64,000 bases of DNA from JAFCUW01 sp049897565 (GTDB taxonomy: Bacteria; Pseudomonadota; Gammaproteobacteria; Burkholderiales; Burkholderiaceae_D): assembly GCF_049897565.1 (NCBI RefSeq), contig NZ_JAFCWM010000019.1, positions 1 through 64,000 on the forward strand, written 5' to 3'. The notes below the pieces were generated by a model, which saw only the letters and a list, made by a program, of their open reading frames with translations, was not told where the DNA came from and searched no databases. How positions within the stretch are numbered: position 1 is the stretch's first letter; the number at the start of each line of letters is the position of its first letter. Below, one piece after another: positions 1-7,430 of this stretch. A program made the position numbers and the translations under genes.

Positions 1-97
1 AGTAGAATCAAAAATTCACACTGCAGGCCGCGCTTCTAAATTGATGTCAAGTGTTTTTGTGTCTACGTTGAAAATAAACCATCTAACTGCACATTAA

Positions 98-556
98 ATG
101 ATAACTTGGGTGGATTGGGCCGCCGCCGCCCGCACCAACGGCGCCGAGATCCACATCGATTCGTCACGCCAGAAAGTGCTGGTGGTTGACGACAATCGCG
201 ACGCCTGCGAATCGCTGCAGGTGTTGTTCGAAATGGAGAACTGCCAGGTATCGACCGCTTACGATGGACAGGAAGCGGTGATCGCTGCACAGCAGGCGAT
301 GCCGGACTTGATCGTCATGGACCTGGGCATGCCGCACATGGATGGCTACGAGGCGGCGCGCCGCATCCGCTGCCAGCCCGGTTCGAAGGAAGTGTTGATG
401 ATCGCCGTGACCGGCTGGGGCCAGAGCGACGCGCGCCAGCGCACGATGGAAGCGGGCTTCGATCACCACCTGATCAAGCCGGTCGACTTCACCGAAATCA
501 AGCAGCTCGCCAACGCCCAGCTGCTCAAGCGCCAGCAGTTGCGGAGCGCCTCGTAG
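98..556 (+). CDS. Orphan response regulator (receiver domain only)
   Basis: A 152-residue protein made almost entirely of one CheY-like receiver domain (about residues 26-145). It has the acidic pair in VLVVDDN, the phospho-acceptor Asp in VMDLGMPHMDG, the switch Thr in IAVTGWG, and the conserved Lys-Pro in LIKPVD. There is no output domain, so it probably acts by protein contact with a partner kinase or as a phosphate sink. The first 25 residues have no counterpart in the fold and the ribosome site before the ATG is weak, so the true start may lie further in. Its stop is only 3 bases from the stop of the convergent MFS-acyltransferase gene. No histidine kinase is visible nearby. The partner may lie left of the window. 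Confidence 0.85.
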   Translation: MITWVDWAAAARTNGAEIHIDSSRQKVLVVDDNRDACESLQVLFEMENCQVSTAYDGQEAVIAAQQAMPDLIVMDLGMPHMDGYEAARRIRCQPGSKEVLMIAVTGWGQSDARQRTMEAGFDHHLIKPVDFTEIKQLANAQLLKRQQLRSAS

Positions 557-559
557 GAT

Positions 560-2446
560 TCACTTCCACTCGCCGCGCAGATCCTTGACCTGCTGGTGCA
601 AGTACTCCGGCGTCGCTTGCTGTGGCGCCACCGGCGCGCCGACGGCCAGCGCCAGCCTCGAACGGGGGCCGCGCGTGAAGGAACGCTCGAACGGGTTGCC
701 CGGATCACGCGTCAGCAGGCTGCCCCACAAGCCGCGCAGCGCCATCGGGATTACCGGCACCTTGCTGCGCTCGATGATCTTGACGATCCCGCCGCGAAAC
801 TCGTTCATCTCGCCGTCGCGGGTCAGCTTCCCCTCCGGAAAAATGCACACCAGGTCGCCCTCGTGCAGCGCCTGCGCGATATCGATGTACGCCTTCTCCA
901 TCAGCCACGGGTCTTCCTTGGCCGGCGCAATCGGGATCGCCTTCGCGGTGCGGAATATCCAGCCGAGCACGGGCATCTTGAAGATCTTATGGTCCATCAC
1001 GAAGCGGATCGGCCGCGGACTGGCCGCGCCGATGACGATCGCATCGACATAGCTGACGTGGTTGCATACCAGGACGGCCGCGCCCTCGTCCGGGATGCGG
1101 TCGACGTCGACGATCTTCACGCGGTGAATCGTGTGGATCAGCAGCCAGGCCAGGAAGCGCATCAAGAATTCCGGCACCAGCGAGAAGATGTAGACCGCGA
1201 CCAGCGCGTTGAGGATGGCGGTGGCGAGGAACATCTGCGGGATCGTCGCGCCCATCTTCAGCAGCACCATCGCCATCAGGGCCGACGCGACCATGAACAG
1301 CGCGTTCATGATGTTCATGCCGGCGATGGTGCGCGATACGTGGGCCGGGTCGCAGCGCGTCTGGATCAGCGCGAACAGCGGCACGATGAAAAAGCCGCCG
1401 AATACGCCGATCATGACGATGTCGGCGAGGATGCGCCAGACGCCAGGCTGCGCCAGCAGGCCGGCGACGTCGACGGCGGCGGTGTTGGTGTAACCGAGGC
1501 TGGCCAGGTAAAGGTCGATGCCGAACACCGACAGGCCGATCGAGCCGAACGGCACCAGGCCGATTTCGACCTTGCGGCCGGACAGGCGCTCGCACAGCAG
1601 CGAGCCGGTGCCGATCCCCAGCGAGAACACCGTCAGCAGCAGGACGAACACGCCATGGTCGCCGTGCAGGTAATCCTTGGCATACACCGGAAACTGCGAC
1701 AGCATCAGCGCGCCGTAAAACCAGAACCACGAATTACCCAGCATCGACAGGAACACGGTGCGGTTCTGGCGCGAGAAAGACAGGTTGCGCAGCGATTCGG
1801 CAAACGGGTTGCGGCTGATCTCGAGCGAGGGCGCCGGCGCCGGCGACAGCGGAATGCGGTAGCTGGCGACGAGGCCAATCACCGCCACCAGCAGCGTGCT
1901 GGCGGCGACAAGCTGGATGCCGTAAGGCTTTTGCGAGACGAGCAGCGCGCCGACCACTTCACCAAGCAGGATGCCGACAAAGGTGCCCATCTCGATGACG
2001 CCATTGCCGCCGACGAGTTCTTCAGGCTTCAGGTTTTGCGGCAGGTAGGCGTACTTGACAGGGCCGAACAGTGTCGAATGGACGCCCATGCCGACCAGCG
2101 CGACGACCAGTACCCAAAGCGAGTGGCTCATCCAGCCGATGCCGGCCACCAGCATGATCGCCACTTCGAACCATTTGACGGCGCGCGCCAGGCGCGACTT
2201 TTCGACCTTGTCGGCGATCTGGCCGGCGGTGGCCGAAAACACCACGAACGGCAGGATGAACAGCGCCGGCAGCACGATGTTGAGGGTGGCCGGGCTGACC
2301 GAGGTCCAGCTGATCGCCTCGAACGTGAGCATCACCAGCAGCGCCGTCTTGAACAGGTTGTCGTTGAAGGCGCCAAAAAACTGGGTCCAGAAAAACGGCG
2401 CGAAGCGGCGCTGCGACAACAGGGAAAACTGGCTCGGCTGGCTCAT
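560..2446 (-). CDS. MFS transporter fused to 1-acyl-glycerol-3-phosphate acyltransferase (LplT-PlsC type)
   Basis: A 628-residue inner-membrane fusion. Residues 1 to about 420 form an MFS transporter resembling the lysophospholipid flippase LplT, with an N-terminal FWTQFFGAFNDNLFK motif. Residues about 430-628 form a PlsC-type acyltransferase with the catalytic HX4D box in NHVSYVD and the substrate-binding FPEGKLTRDG. The family is known to flip and re-acylate lysophospholipids; in E. coli the acyltransferase is instead joined to an acyl-ACP synthetase in Aas, which is missing here. I chose the ATG at 2446 because the conserved transporter N-terminus begins there. The reading frame stays open another 600 bases upstream, but that stretch is antisense to the next gene. 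Confidence 0.9.
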   Translation of the reverse strand: MSQPSQFSLLSQRRFAPFFWTQFFGAFNDNLFKTALLVMLTFEAISWTSVSPATLNIVLPALFILPFVVFSATAGQIADKVEKSRLARAVKWFEVAIMLVAGIGWMSHSLWVLVVALVGMGVHSTLFGPVKYAYLPQNLKPEELVGGNGVIEMGTFVGILLGEVVGALLVSQKPYGIQLVAASTLLVAVIGLVASYRIPLSPAPAPSLEISRNPFAESLRNLSFSRQNRTVFLSMLGNSWFWFYGALMLSQFPVYAKDYLHGDHGVFVLLLTVFSLGIGTGSLLCERLSGRKVEIGLVPFGSIGLSVFGIDLYLASLGYTNTAAVDVAGLLAQPGVWRILADIVMIGVFGGFFIVPLFALIQTRCDPAHVSRTIAGMNIMNALFMVASALMAMVLLKMGATIPQMFLATAILNALVAVYIFSLVPEFLMRFLAWLLIHTIHRVKIVDVDRIPDEGAAVLVCNHVSYVDAIVIGAASPRPIRFVMDHKIFKMPVLGWIFRTAKAIPIAPAKEDPWLMEKAYIDIAQALHEGDLVCIFPEGKLTRDGEMNEFRGGIVKIIERSKVPVIPMALRGLWGSLLTRDPGNPFERSFTRGPRSRLALAVGAPVAPQQATPEYLHQQVKDLRGEWK

Positions 2447-2647
2447 GCTGGGGCGCTCTTGGAAGGTAAGACCGTAAAGTAACTCACATCGCCGGCATAG
2501 ACAAATAAAGTTTCCCAAGGTTATGCGGGTGCGCAAGCCGATACGTCTGGTAGCGCACTTCGATACTTGGCGCTTAGCGCTTGAACAAGGAAGCGAAAGC
2601 GCGAATGATGCTTTTGCCAACCCGGCATGACTGAAGAAAGCGCGACG

Positions 2648-3067
2648 ATGAAACAGATCCTCCTGATGCTGCTGCTGTGCCTTTCCGGCCACGCCGGCGC
2701 CGCCGGCCAGCAAGGCAGCACCGACCTGTCGAACGCCTCCGAACTGGCGGCCGAGGGGTCGGCGCTGATCGTCTACGGGTCGCTGTCGGCGGTGGCCGCT
2801 TCCGGCACGGCAGTCGTCGCAAGCGTCGAAGCGGCCGGCGACGCCAGCGTCGTGGTGCTGGTCGGCGCGTCCGACGCCTCGCAGGCGGCGCTGCGCCTGA
2901 GCGGGCAAGTCGCGCGCGGCGCGGCGCTGGCGGTGGGCGCCTCGGTGAGCGTGGTGGCCACGTCGACCGGCTACTTGCTGGTCGCCGCCGGCAAGGTAAT
3001 CGCCTTTATTCCGAATGAACTGGGCAAGGCGCTGCTGCACCACTCGCGCGTCGCGACCAGGCTCTGA
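2648..3067 (+). CDS. Small secreted Ala/Gly/Val/Ser-rich hydrophobic protein
   Basis: Unrecognised 139-residue protein. It opens with a clear signal peptide (MKQILLMLLLCLSGHAGAAG, cut around residue 20). The rest is dominated by Ala, Val, Ser and Gly in runs resembling glycine-zipper or amphipathic membrane-inserting segments, ending in a basic tail. The ATG at 2648 is preferred to one at 2627 because a GAAGAAAG purine tract sits about 7 bases before it and the signal peptide starts there. The DUF2145 gene begins 2 bases after its stop, so the two are almost certainly co-transcribed. That pairing suggests a shared envelope role. No function can be assigned. Confidence 0.7.
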   Translation: MKQILLMLLLCLSGHAGAAGQQGSTDLSNASELAAEGSALIVYGSLSAVAASGTAVVASVEAAGDASVVVLVGASDASQAALRLSGQVARGAALAVGASVSVVATSTGYLLVAAGKVIAFIPNELGKALLHHSRVATRL

Positions 3068-3069
3068 GC

Positions 3070-3861
3070 ATGACGCGCCTGCTGATATTGTGGCTGCTGG
3101 CTGCCGTGCTGGCCGCCGGCGAGGCGAACGCCGGCACGCCGTGCGAACCGAAGAAGGCCGACGCCACCAACTTCATCAAGGCGATGAAGCTGGCCGAGCG
3201 CACCATGACGGCGCTCGACAAATCGGGCGCCCAAGTCGCGCTGATTGCACGCGCCGGCCAGGACCTGTCGAAGTACGGCCTGCGTTATTCGCACATGGGC
3301 TATGTGTGGCGCGACCATCCGCAAGGACGCTGGCTGGTGGTGCATGAATTGAACCAGTGCGGCAGCGCGCGCTCGGCGCTGTTCGACGAAGGCCTCGGCA
3401 ATTTCTTCCTCGACGATATGCACGCCTACGAAACGCGCATCGTCGTGCCTGGTTCCGCCGCGCAGGCACGCATCGTCGCGATGCTGGCGTCGACCACGCC
3501 GCTGCGGCTGCACGATGGCCGCTACAACATGGTCGCCTTCGCGTATTCGACCGACTACCAGAACTCGAACCAGTGGCTGCTCGAGACCTACGCGGCGAGC
3601 GTGTCGGACATGCCGATCGACGGGCGCGCGCAGGCGCAGGCCTGGCTCAAGCTGGCGGCGTACGAGCCGATCACGCTCGACATCCCCGCCATGACGCGCC
3701 TGGGCGCGCGCATGTTTCGCGCCAGCGTCTCGTTCGATGACCATCCGTTCGAGCGGCGCATGGCCGGCAAGATCGATACCGTGACGGTCGACTCGGTGCT
3801 GCGCTTCGTGCACCAGCGCGACCCGCATGCCTGGGAGATTGTGGTCATGCTACCGCGCTAG
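3070..3861 (+). CDS. DUF2145 family secreted protein
   Basis: A 263-residue protein with a signal peptide (LLILWLLAAVLAAGEANA, cut near residue 21). The mature part has the features I associate with DUF2145: an early KAMKLAERTMTALD helix, the YSHMGYVWRDHPQGRW segment, and NQCGSARSALFDEGL. The Cys, His and Asp residues recall papain-like or YiiX/NlpC-type peptidase cores, but that is inference. It follows the small hydrophobic secreted protein by 2 bases, with which it probably forms an operon. The next ~340 bases downstream are repeat-rich and non-coding. Confidence 0.82.
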   Translation: MTRLLILWLLAAVLAAGEANAGTPCEPKKADATNFIKAMKLAERTMTALDKSGAQVALIARAGQDLSKYGLRYSHMGYVWRDHPQGRWLVVHELNQCGSARSALFDEGLGNFFLDDMHAYETRIVVPGSAAQARIVAMLASTTPLRLHDGRYNMVAFAYSTDYQNSNQWLLETYAASVSDMPIDGRAQAQAWLKLAAYEPITLDIPAMTRLGARMFRASVSFDDHPFERRMAGKIDTVTVDSVLRFVHQRDPHAWEIVVMLPR

Positions 3862-3887
3862 GTTTGCGTCGCGCTACGCTTCTTCAA

Positions 3888-3912
3888 CCGGGGTCAGTGC
3901 CGACATTCGGAC
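3888..3912 (+). repeat. REP-like repeat, left copy 1
   Basis: The unit begins GGGTCAGTGCCGACATTCGG and contains the small palindrome CCGA-CAT-TCGG. It is identical over 25 bases to the copy at 3983-4007. It is the reverse complement, with one mismatch, of the copies at 5201-5225 and 5244-5268. Confidence 0.85.
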
Positions 3913-3982
3913 CCGGCCTCGACCATATTGCAGCGCGATTGGTTGACGAATCGCTACTGAAACGGAAGCGCAGACTCCTCTA

Positions 3983-4007
3983 CCGGGGTCAGTGCCGACA
4001 TTCGGAC
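3983..4007 (+). repeat. REP-like repeat, left copy 2
   Basis: Identical to the unit at 3888-3912. The homology to the right-hand copies continues further on both sides here (CGGACACG-GCTC versus CGGACACGAGCTC), making it the closest counterpart of the inverted right-hand repeats. Confidence 0.85.
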
Positions 4008-4205
4008 ACGGGCTCTTGCATGAACGGTAATTTCCGTTCATCGGAACAGGCGGGGACAGTACCGGACATCGATACGGAACGGTCGAGAGCCGCCGCCGAC
4101 TTGGCGCCGGCGAGAGGGGACGATCTGCTCGCTAGAACGCAACGCGCGCAATAACGTGTCACTATGCGCGACTGAGATGCGACGAATCGATCCCGACGGG
4201 AGTGC

Positions 4206-5054
4206 TTACTCTCGTAGTGCGCCTTCAAATAGGCGAACAGCGCGGCTGACGGTTTTTGCGGAAACCCCGAAGTGGACACTGATCTCGGCCATCGTAAATG
4301 CTGTAGATCGGTATGCACGGGCCATTGCCGCTTCGCGGGGCGGAAACTTGGCCTCGTATTGCGCCAGCGTCAGCGCAGTGATTCTGCGCTGCGGCTTCGA
4401 CACTGCTACGAGTGCAGCACGGGAGCGAGGCTCGCGATAGCGGGCAGAAAAATCATCGTCACCAAGCAACAGCTGGAACCGCGTGCGCCGCAAAGGACTC
4501 TCAATGCCCACGCCTGCAAAGACAAATTGCGCAAATGCATCCGCAGCCTCCTTGCCTTGACCAAACTGTCCGAGCAGCCATGCGGTCTCAAGCCAGATTG
4601 GTGCACAACTGCTATCAAGCATCGAATGGTAGCTGCTCCATCGCCACTCGTCGGGCCGTCCGACAATTCCTGCGCGCACGGGATTCAGCGCGATATAGCG
4701 CGCCAGTTCGAGCAGATGCGATTCCTTTTGGACCAGCACAGCGTGGTAGCGCCCCTGGAAGACATGCCCGACCTGCACGTGGCGGCGGTTAAATCGCTGG
4801 GCATATGCGCCGTTCAATTGGCGCATGCCCTGTGCGAGGTTGCCCTCTACCGTCTCGATCATCACGTGATAGTGATTCGTCATCTGGCAATATGCATGCA
4901 CCACAAAATGAAATCTATCGCAAACGAGAGCAAGAACCTCGAGCCAAATTTGGCGATCGGTATCGTCACGATAGATGGGATTGAGTCGGTTGCCGCGCGC
5001 CGTAATATGGTAGAGCGCGCCGGGGATTTCGATTCTGAGCGGTCGGGTCATCAA
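4206..5054 (-). CDS. REP-associated tyrosine transposase (RAYT, Y1/IS200-like HUH)
   Basis: A 282-residue member of the Y1 transposase family (PF01797 type). It opens with the typical RIEIPGALYHITARGN and carries the HUH metal-binding pair in MTNHYHVMIET. A helix containing HLLELARYIALNPVRAG supplies the candidate nucleophilic Tyr. About 60 extra C-terminal residues (FTMAEISVHFGVSAKTVSRA) look like a helix-turn-helix that could recognise DNA. RAYTs are single-copy domesticated relatives of IS200/IS605 transposases that act on REP hairpins. Here REP-like repeats flank the gene in inverted orientation on both sides, as expected for a REPtron. The frame is intact and the protein looks functional. 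Confidence 0.9.
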   Translation of the reverse strand: MMTRPLRIEIPGALYHITARGNRLNPIYRDDTDRQIWLEVLALVCDRFHFVVHAYCQMTNHYHVMIETVEGNLAQGMRQLNGAYAQRFNRRHVQVGHVFQGRYHAVLVQKESHLLELARYIALNPVRAGIVGRPDEWRWSSYHSMLDSSCAPIWLETAWLLGQFGQGKEAADAFAQFVFAGVGIESPLRRTRFQLLLGDDDFSARYREPRSRAALVAVSKPQRRITALTLAQYEAKFPPREAAMARAYRSTAFTMAEISVHFGVSAKTVSRAVRLFEGALRE

Positions 5055-5189
5055 AAGACTCTATCACCGGCGCGCGCGTACAAACATGAGCCAGCGCATG
5101 CCGGAAGATCGAACGTCGAGCAGCTGCGAGCCCCGTGTAGCTGACCCCGGTGTAGCTGACCCCGGAGTACTTAGGGATGCACCACGAAT

Positions 5190-5290
5190 GCTCAGCTCGT
5201 GTCCGATTGTCGGCACTGACCCCGGTGGAGTTGCTCAGCTCGTGTCCGATTGTCGGCACTGACCCCGGTGGAGTTGACCCCGGTGGAGTT
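5190..5290 (-). repeat. Tandem 43-bp REP-like repeats right of the RAYT gene
   Basis: Two perfect 43-base direct repeats (5190-5232 and 5233-5275), each holding the inverted REP-like unit (5201-5225 and 5244-5268). They are followed by a third partial copy, GACCCCGGTGGAGTT, at 5276-5290. Just before them, 5136-5166 has further GACCCCGG-containing short repeats. The last partial copy contributes the first bases of the TAA stop of the AbrB-type gene. Confidence 0.88.
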
Positions 5291-6350
5291 AAACGTGTTT
5301 TCGGGCTAGTTTTTTGTTCGACAGCCGGTACAGCGGGCCAATCAGCAGAACCACCGCGACCATGCGCGAGACGTGAAACGCGGTGACGATCGGCACGCCC
5401 AAGTGCAGCACGCGCGCCGTCAGCGACATCTCGGCGATGCCGCCAGGGGACGTGGCGAGGATCGCGGTGCCCGGGTTGATGCCGCCCAGCGCGGCCAGCG
5501 TGGCGCCGAAGCCCGCGCCCAGCGCCATCATCACCAGCGTGCAGGCGGCGCAGGCGGCCAGGAAGCGCGGCGCCGTGTGCGCGAAGCCAGGCGTGAAACG
5601 GGTGCCGAGCGAAATGCCGATGCATAGCTGGCCGCCGGCCACCATCCACTCCGGCAGGCGGCTCAGGTGCACGCCGCCGGCCGTGAGCCCGATGGCGACG
5701 AACAGCGGTCCGATCACCCAGGCATTCGGGACGTCGAGGCGCAAGCACGCCAGCCCACCCAGGCCGGTCAGGCAAATGAGCACCAGCAGCGCGCCGTAAC
5801 TTACCGCCGTCGCGCCAGGGACGAACAGGTCGAGGCCCGGACCGAGCCCGTGCCCGGTCCACCAGCGCACCAGAAAGGGAATCGTCCCCACCACCATCAT
5901 CAAGCGCAGGCTGTGCGAGGCGGCGACCCGGTCGACCGCGGCGCCGTGACGCTCGCCCTGGGTCGCCATTTCGGCGGCGCCGCCAACGGCCATCGCGAAG
6001 AACGCGGTGCAGCGGTCGGTGCCGGACAGGCAGTGCAGCAGCACGCCGGCGCCATATCCCAGCACGAGGGCAAATACGATCCCCAATACGATCCAGCCGG
6101 AGTACGACACCAGCGCGGCCACCACCGGGGCGGTAAAATACAGGCCGAGCGTGGTGCCGATGACCCACTGGCCGGCGGCGCGTATGCCGAGCGGCGCGCG
6201 CAGCGGCGCGCCAAACATGCAGGCGATCGCGGTGGCGAACAGCGGCCCGATCATCCACGGCAACGGCGTGTCGAGCCACACGCACAGCTGGGCGCCGGAC
6301 AGCGCCAGCAGCAGCGCACCGACAAAAGCTACGCGCGGCTGCGGCTTCAA
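5289..6350 (-). CDS. AbrB-family integral membrane protein (PF05145 type)
   Basis: A 353-residue polytopic membrane protein with two similar halves, each with the PWMIGPLFA / NAWVIGPLFVA type motif and a Gly-rich AVGGAAEMATQG or SPGGIAEMS segment. This is the AbrB duplication family, often mislabelled 'ammonia monooxygenase'. Its biochemical role is not settled; some members are called transport regulators. The ATG at 6350 overlaps the stop of the upstream ABC ATPase by 4 bases (ATGA), so it is translationally coupled to an uptake system. The stop codon is formed inside a REP-like repeat, so the RAYT repeats reach the very end of the gene. Confidence 0.85.
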   Translation of the reverse strand: MKPQPRVAFVGALLLALSGAQLCVWLDTPLPWMIGPLFATAIACMFGAPLRAPLGIRAAGQWVIGTTLGLYFTAPVVAALVSYSGWIVLGIVFALVLGYGAGVLLHCLSGTDRCTAFFAMAVGGAAEMATQGERHGAAVDRVAASHSLRLMMVVGTIPFLVRWWTGHGLGPGLDLFVPGATAVSYGALLVLICLTGLGGLACLRLDVPNAWVIGPLFVAIGLTAGGVHLSRLPEWMVAGGQLCIGISLGTRFTPGFAHTAPRFLAACAACTLVMMALGAGFGATLAALGGINPGTAILATSPGGIAEMSLTARVLHLGVPIVTAFHVSRMVAVVLLIGPLYRLSNKKLARKHV

Positions 6351-7411
6351 AACACCCAGAGCTTCTCGGCCGGCATCTGCAGCCAGTAGCTGCCGGCGTC
6401 AAGGCGGTATTTTGAATAGGCGCGCAAACTGAGCTCGCCGCGCACGAACAGGCACTCCCAGCGATCGCCCAGGTACATGCAGTGCAGCAGCGGCAGCTCG
6501 ATCGCGTTCTCGACACGGATCGGGCTGATGCGCACCTCTTCGACCCGGATCAGCGGCTGCACGTCGCTGCCGGCGTTGGCGCCGCGCGCGCTGCCGTGCA
6601 TCGTCACGCCCTCGACGTGCAACTGCACGCTGGCGCCGTTGCGGCTGACGACCTTGCCCGGCAGGCGGTTGTTACTGCCCATGAAATCGGCGGTGAACAG
6701 CGTATCGGGTGTCTCGTACATGCTTTGCGGGGTGCCCTGCTGTTCGATCTTGCCGTTATTGAGCAGCAGGATGCGGTCGGAGATGGCCATCGCCTCGGCC
6801 TGGTCGTGGGTGACCATCAGCGCCGAAAGCCCGAGCCGCACGATCAGTTCGCGCAGGAAGGCGCGCGCTTCCTCGCGCAGCTTGGCGTCAAGGTTCGACA
6901 GCGGCTCGTCGAGCAAAATCACCGGCGGGTTGTATACCAGCGCGCGCGCAATCGCCACGCGCTGCTGCTGGCCGCCGGACAGCTGGTGCGGATAGCGCTC
7001 ACCGAGGTTCCCGAGGCCCAGCTGGGTCAGCACTTCCTTGACCTTGGCGGCGATGTCGGCCTTGCCCATCTTGCGCAGCTTGAGGCCATAGGCGACGTTG
7101 TCGAACACGGTCTTGTGCGGCCACAGCGCATACGACTGGAACACGAGGCCCAGGCTGCGCGCCTCGGCCGGCATTTCGTAGCCCTTGGCGCCGTCGAATA
7201 CGCGGCGCTCGCCGATGTCGATGGCGCCGGCCTTTGGGGTTTCGAGGCCTGCCACCGCGCGCAGCAGCGTGGTCTTGCCGCTGCCGGAAGGGCCCAGAAG
7301 CGCGACCACTTCGCCGCGCTTGAGGTGCATCGAGACGCCCTTCAGGATCGGGTTGGCGTGCGCGCCGGTACCGTAGTCGAGGTGCAGGTCGTTGACGGAT
7401 AATTCGTTCAT
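6347..7411 (-). CDS. ABC transporter ATP-binding protein, Fe3+/FbpC-like
   Basis: A 354-residue ATPase. Walker A is GPSGSGKT (about residues 40-47), the Q-loop is VFQSYALWPHKTV, and the ABC signature LSGGQQQRVAIARAL is near residue 143. Walker B/D-loop is VILLDEPLSNLDAKLRE and the switch His is in MVTHDQAEAM. The C-terminal ~110 residues form a TOBE-type regulatory domain. This architecture is shared by FbpC/AfuC, PotA and phosphonate importers. The gene lies 19 bases downstream of the permease and overlaps the AbrB-type gene by 4 bases. It energises import through the permease at 7431-9200. Confidence 0.93.
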   Translation of the reverse strand: MNELSVNDLHLDYGTGAHANPILKGVSMHLKRGEVVALLGPSGSGKTTLLRAVAGLETPKAGAIDIGERRVFDGAKGYEMPAEARSLGLVFQSYALWPHKTVFDNVAYGLKLRKMGKADIAAKVKEVLTQLGLGNLGERYPHQLSGGQQQRVAIARALVYNPPVILLDEPLSNLDAKLREEARAFLRELIVRLGLSALMVTHDQAEAMAISDRILLLNNGKIEQQGTPQSMYETPDTLFTADFMGSNNRLPGKVVSRNGASVQLHVEGVTMHGSARGANAGSDVQPLIRVEEVRISPIRVENAIELPLLHCMYLGDRWECLFVRGELSLRAYSKYRLDAGSYWLQMPAEKLWVF

Positions 7412-7430
7412 GATTGGTCTCTATCTTATA

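Larger units (their letters stand above)
3862..4205. other. Non-coding, repeat-bearing interval left of the RAYT gene
   Basis: No convincing gene lies in this 344-base stretch. It holds two direct copies of a 25-base REP-like unit (3888-3912 and 3983-4007) and an 8-bp-stem hairpin at 4020-4041 (ATGAACGG paired with CCGTTCAT). A related GGGGACAGTACCGGACATC sequence follows at about 4053-4071. Their inverted partners lie on the far side of the RAYT gene. Confidence 0.8.

Noticed and set aside
596..2482. Plus-strand 628-codon frame
   Set aside because: Antisense shadow of the MFS-acyltransferase gene; Arg/His/Asp/Gln-rich composition typical of reverse reading of GC-rich genes.
2447..3043. Upstream extension of the MFS-acyltransferase frame
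   Set aside because: Reads antisense through the small secreted protein gene and has no transporter-like content; the conserved N-terminus begins at 2446.
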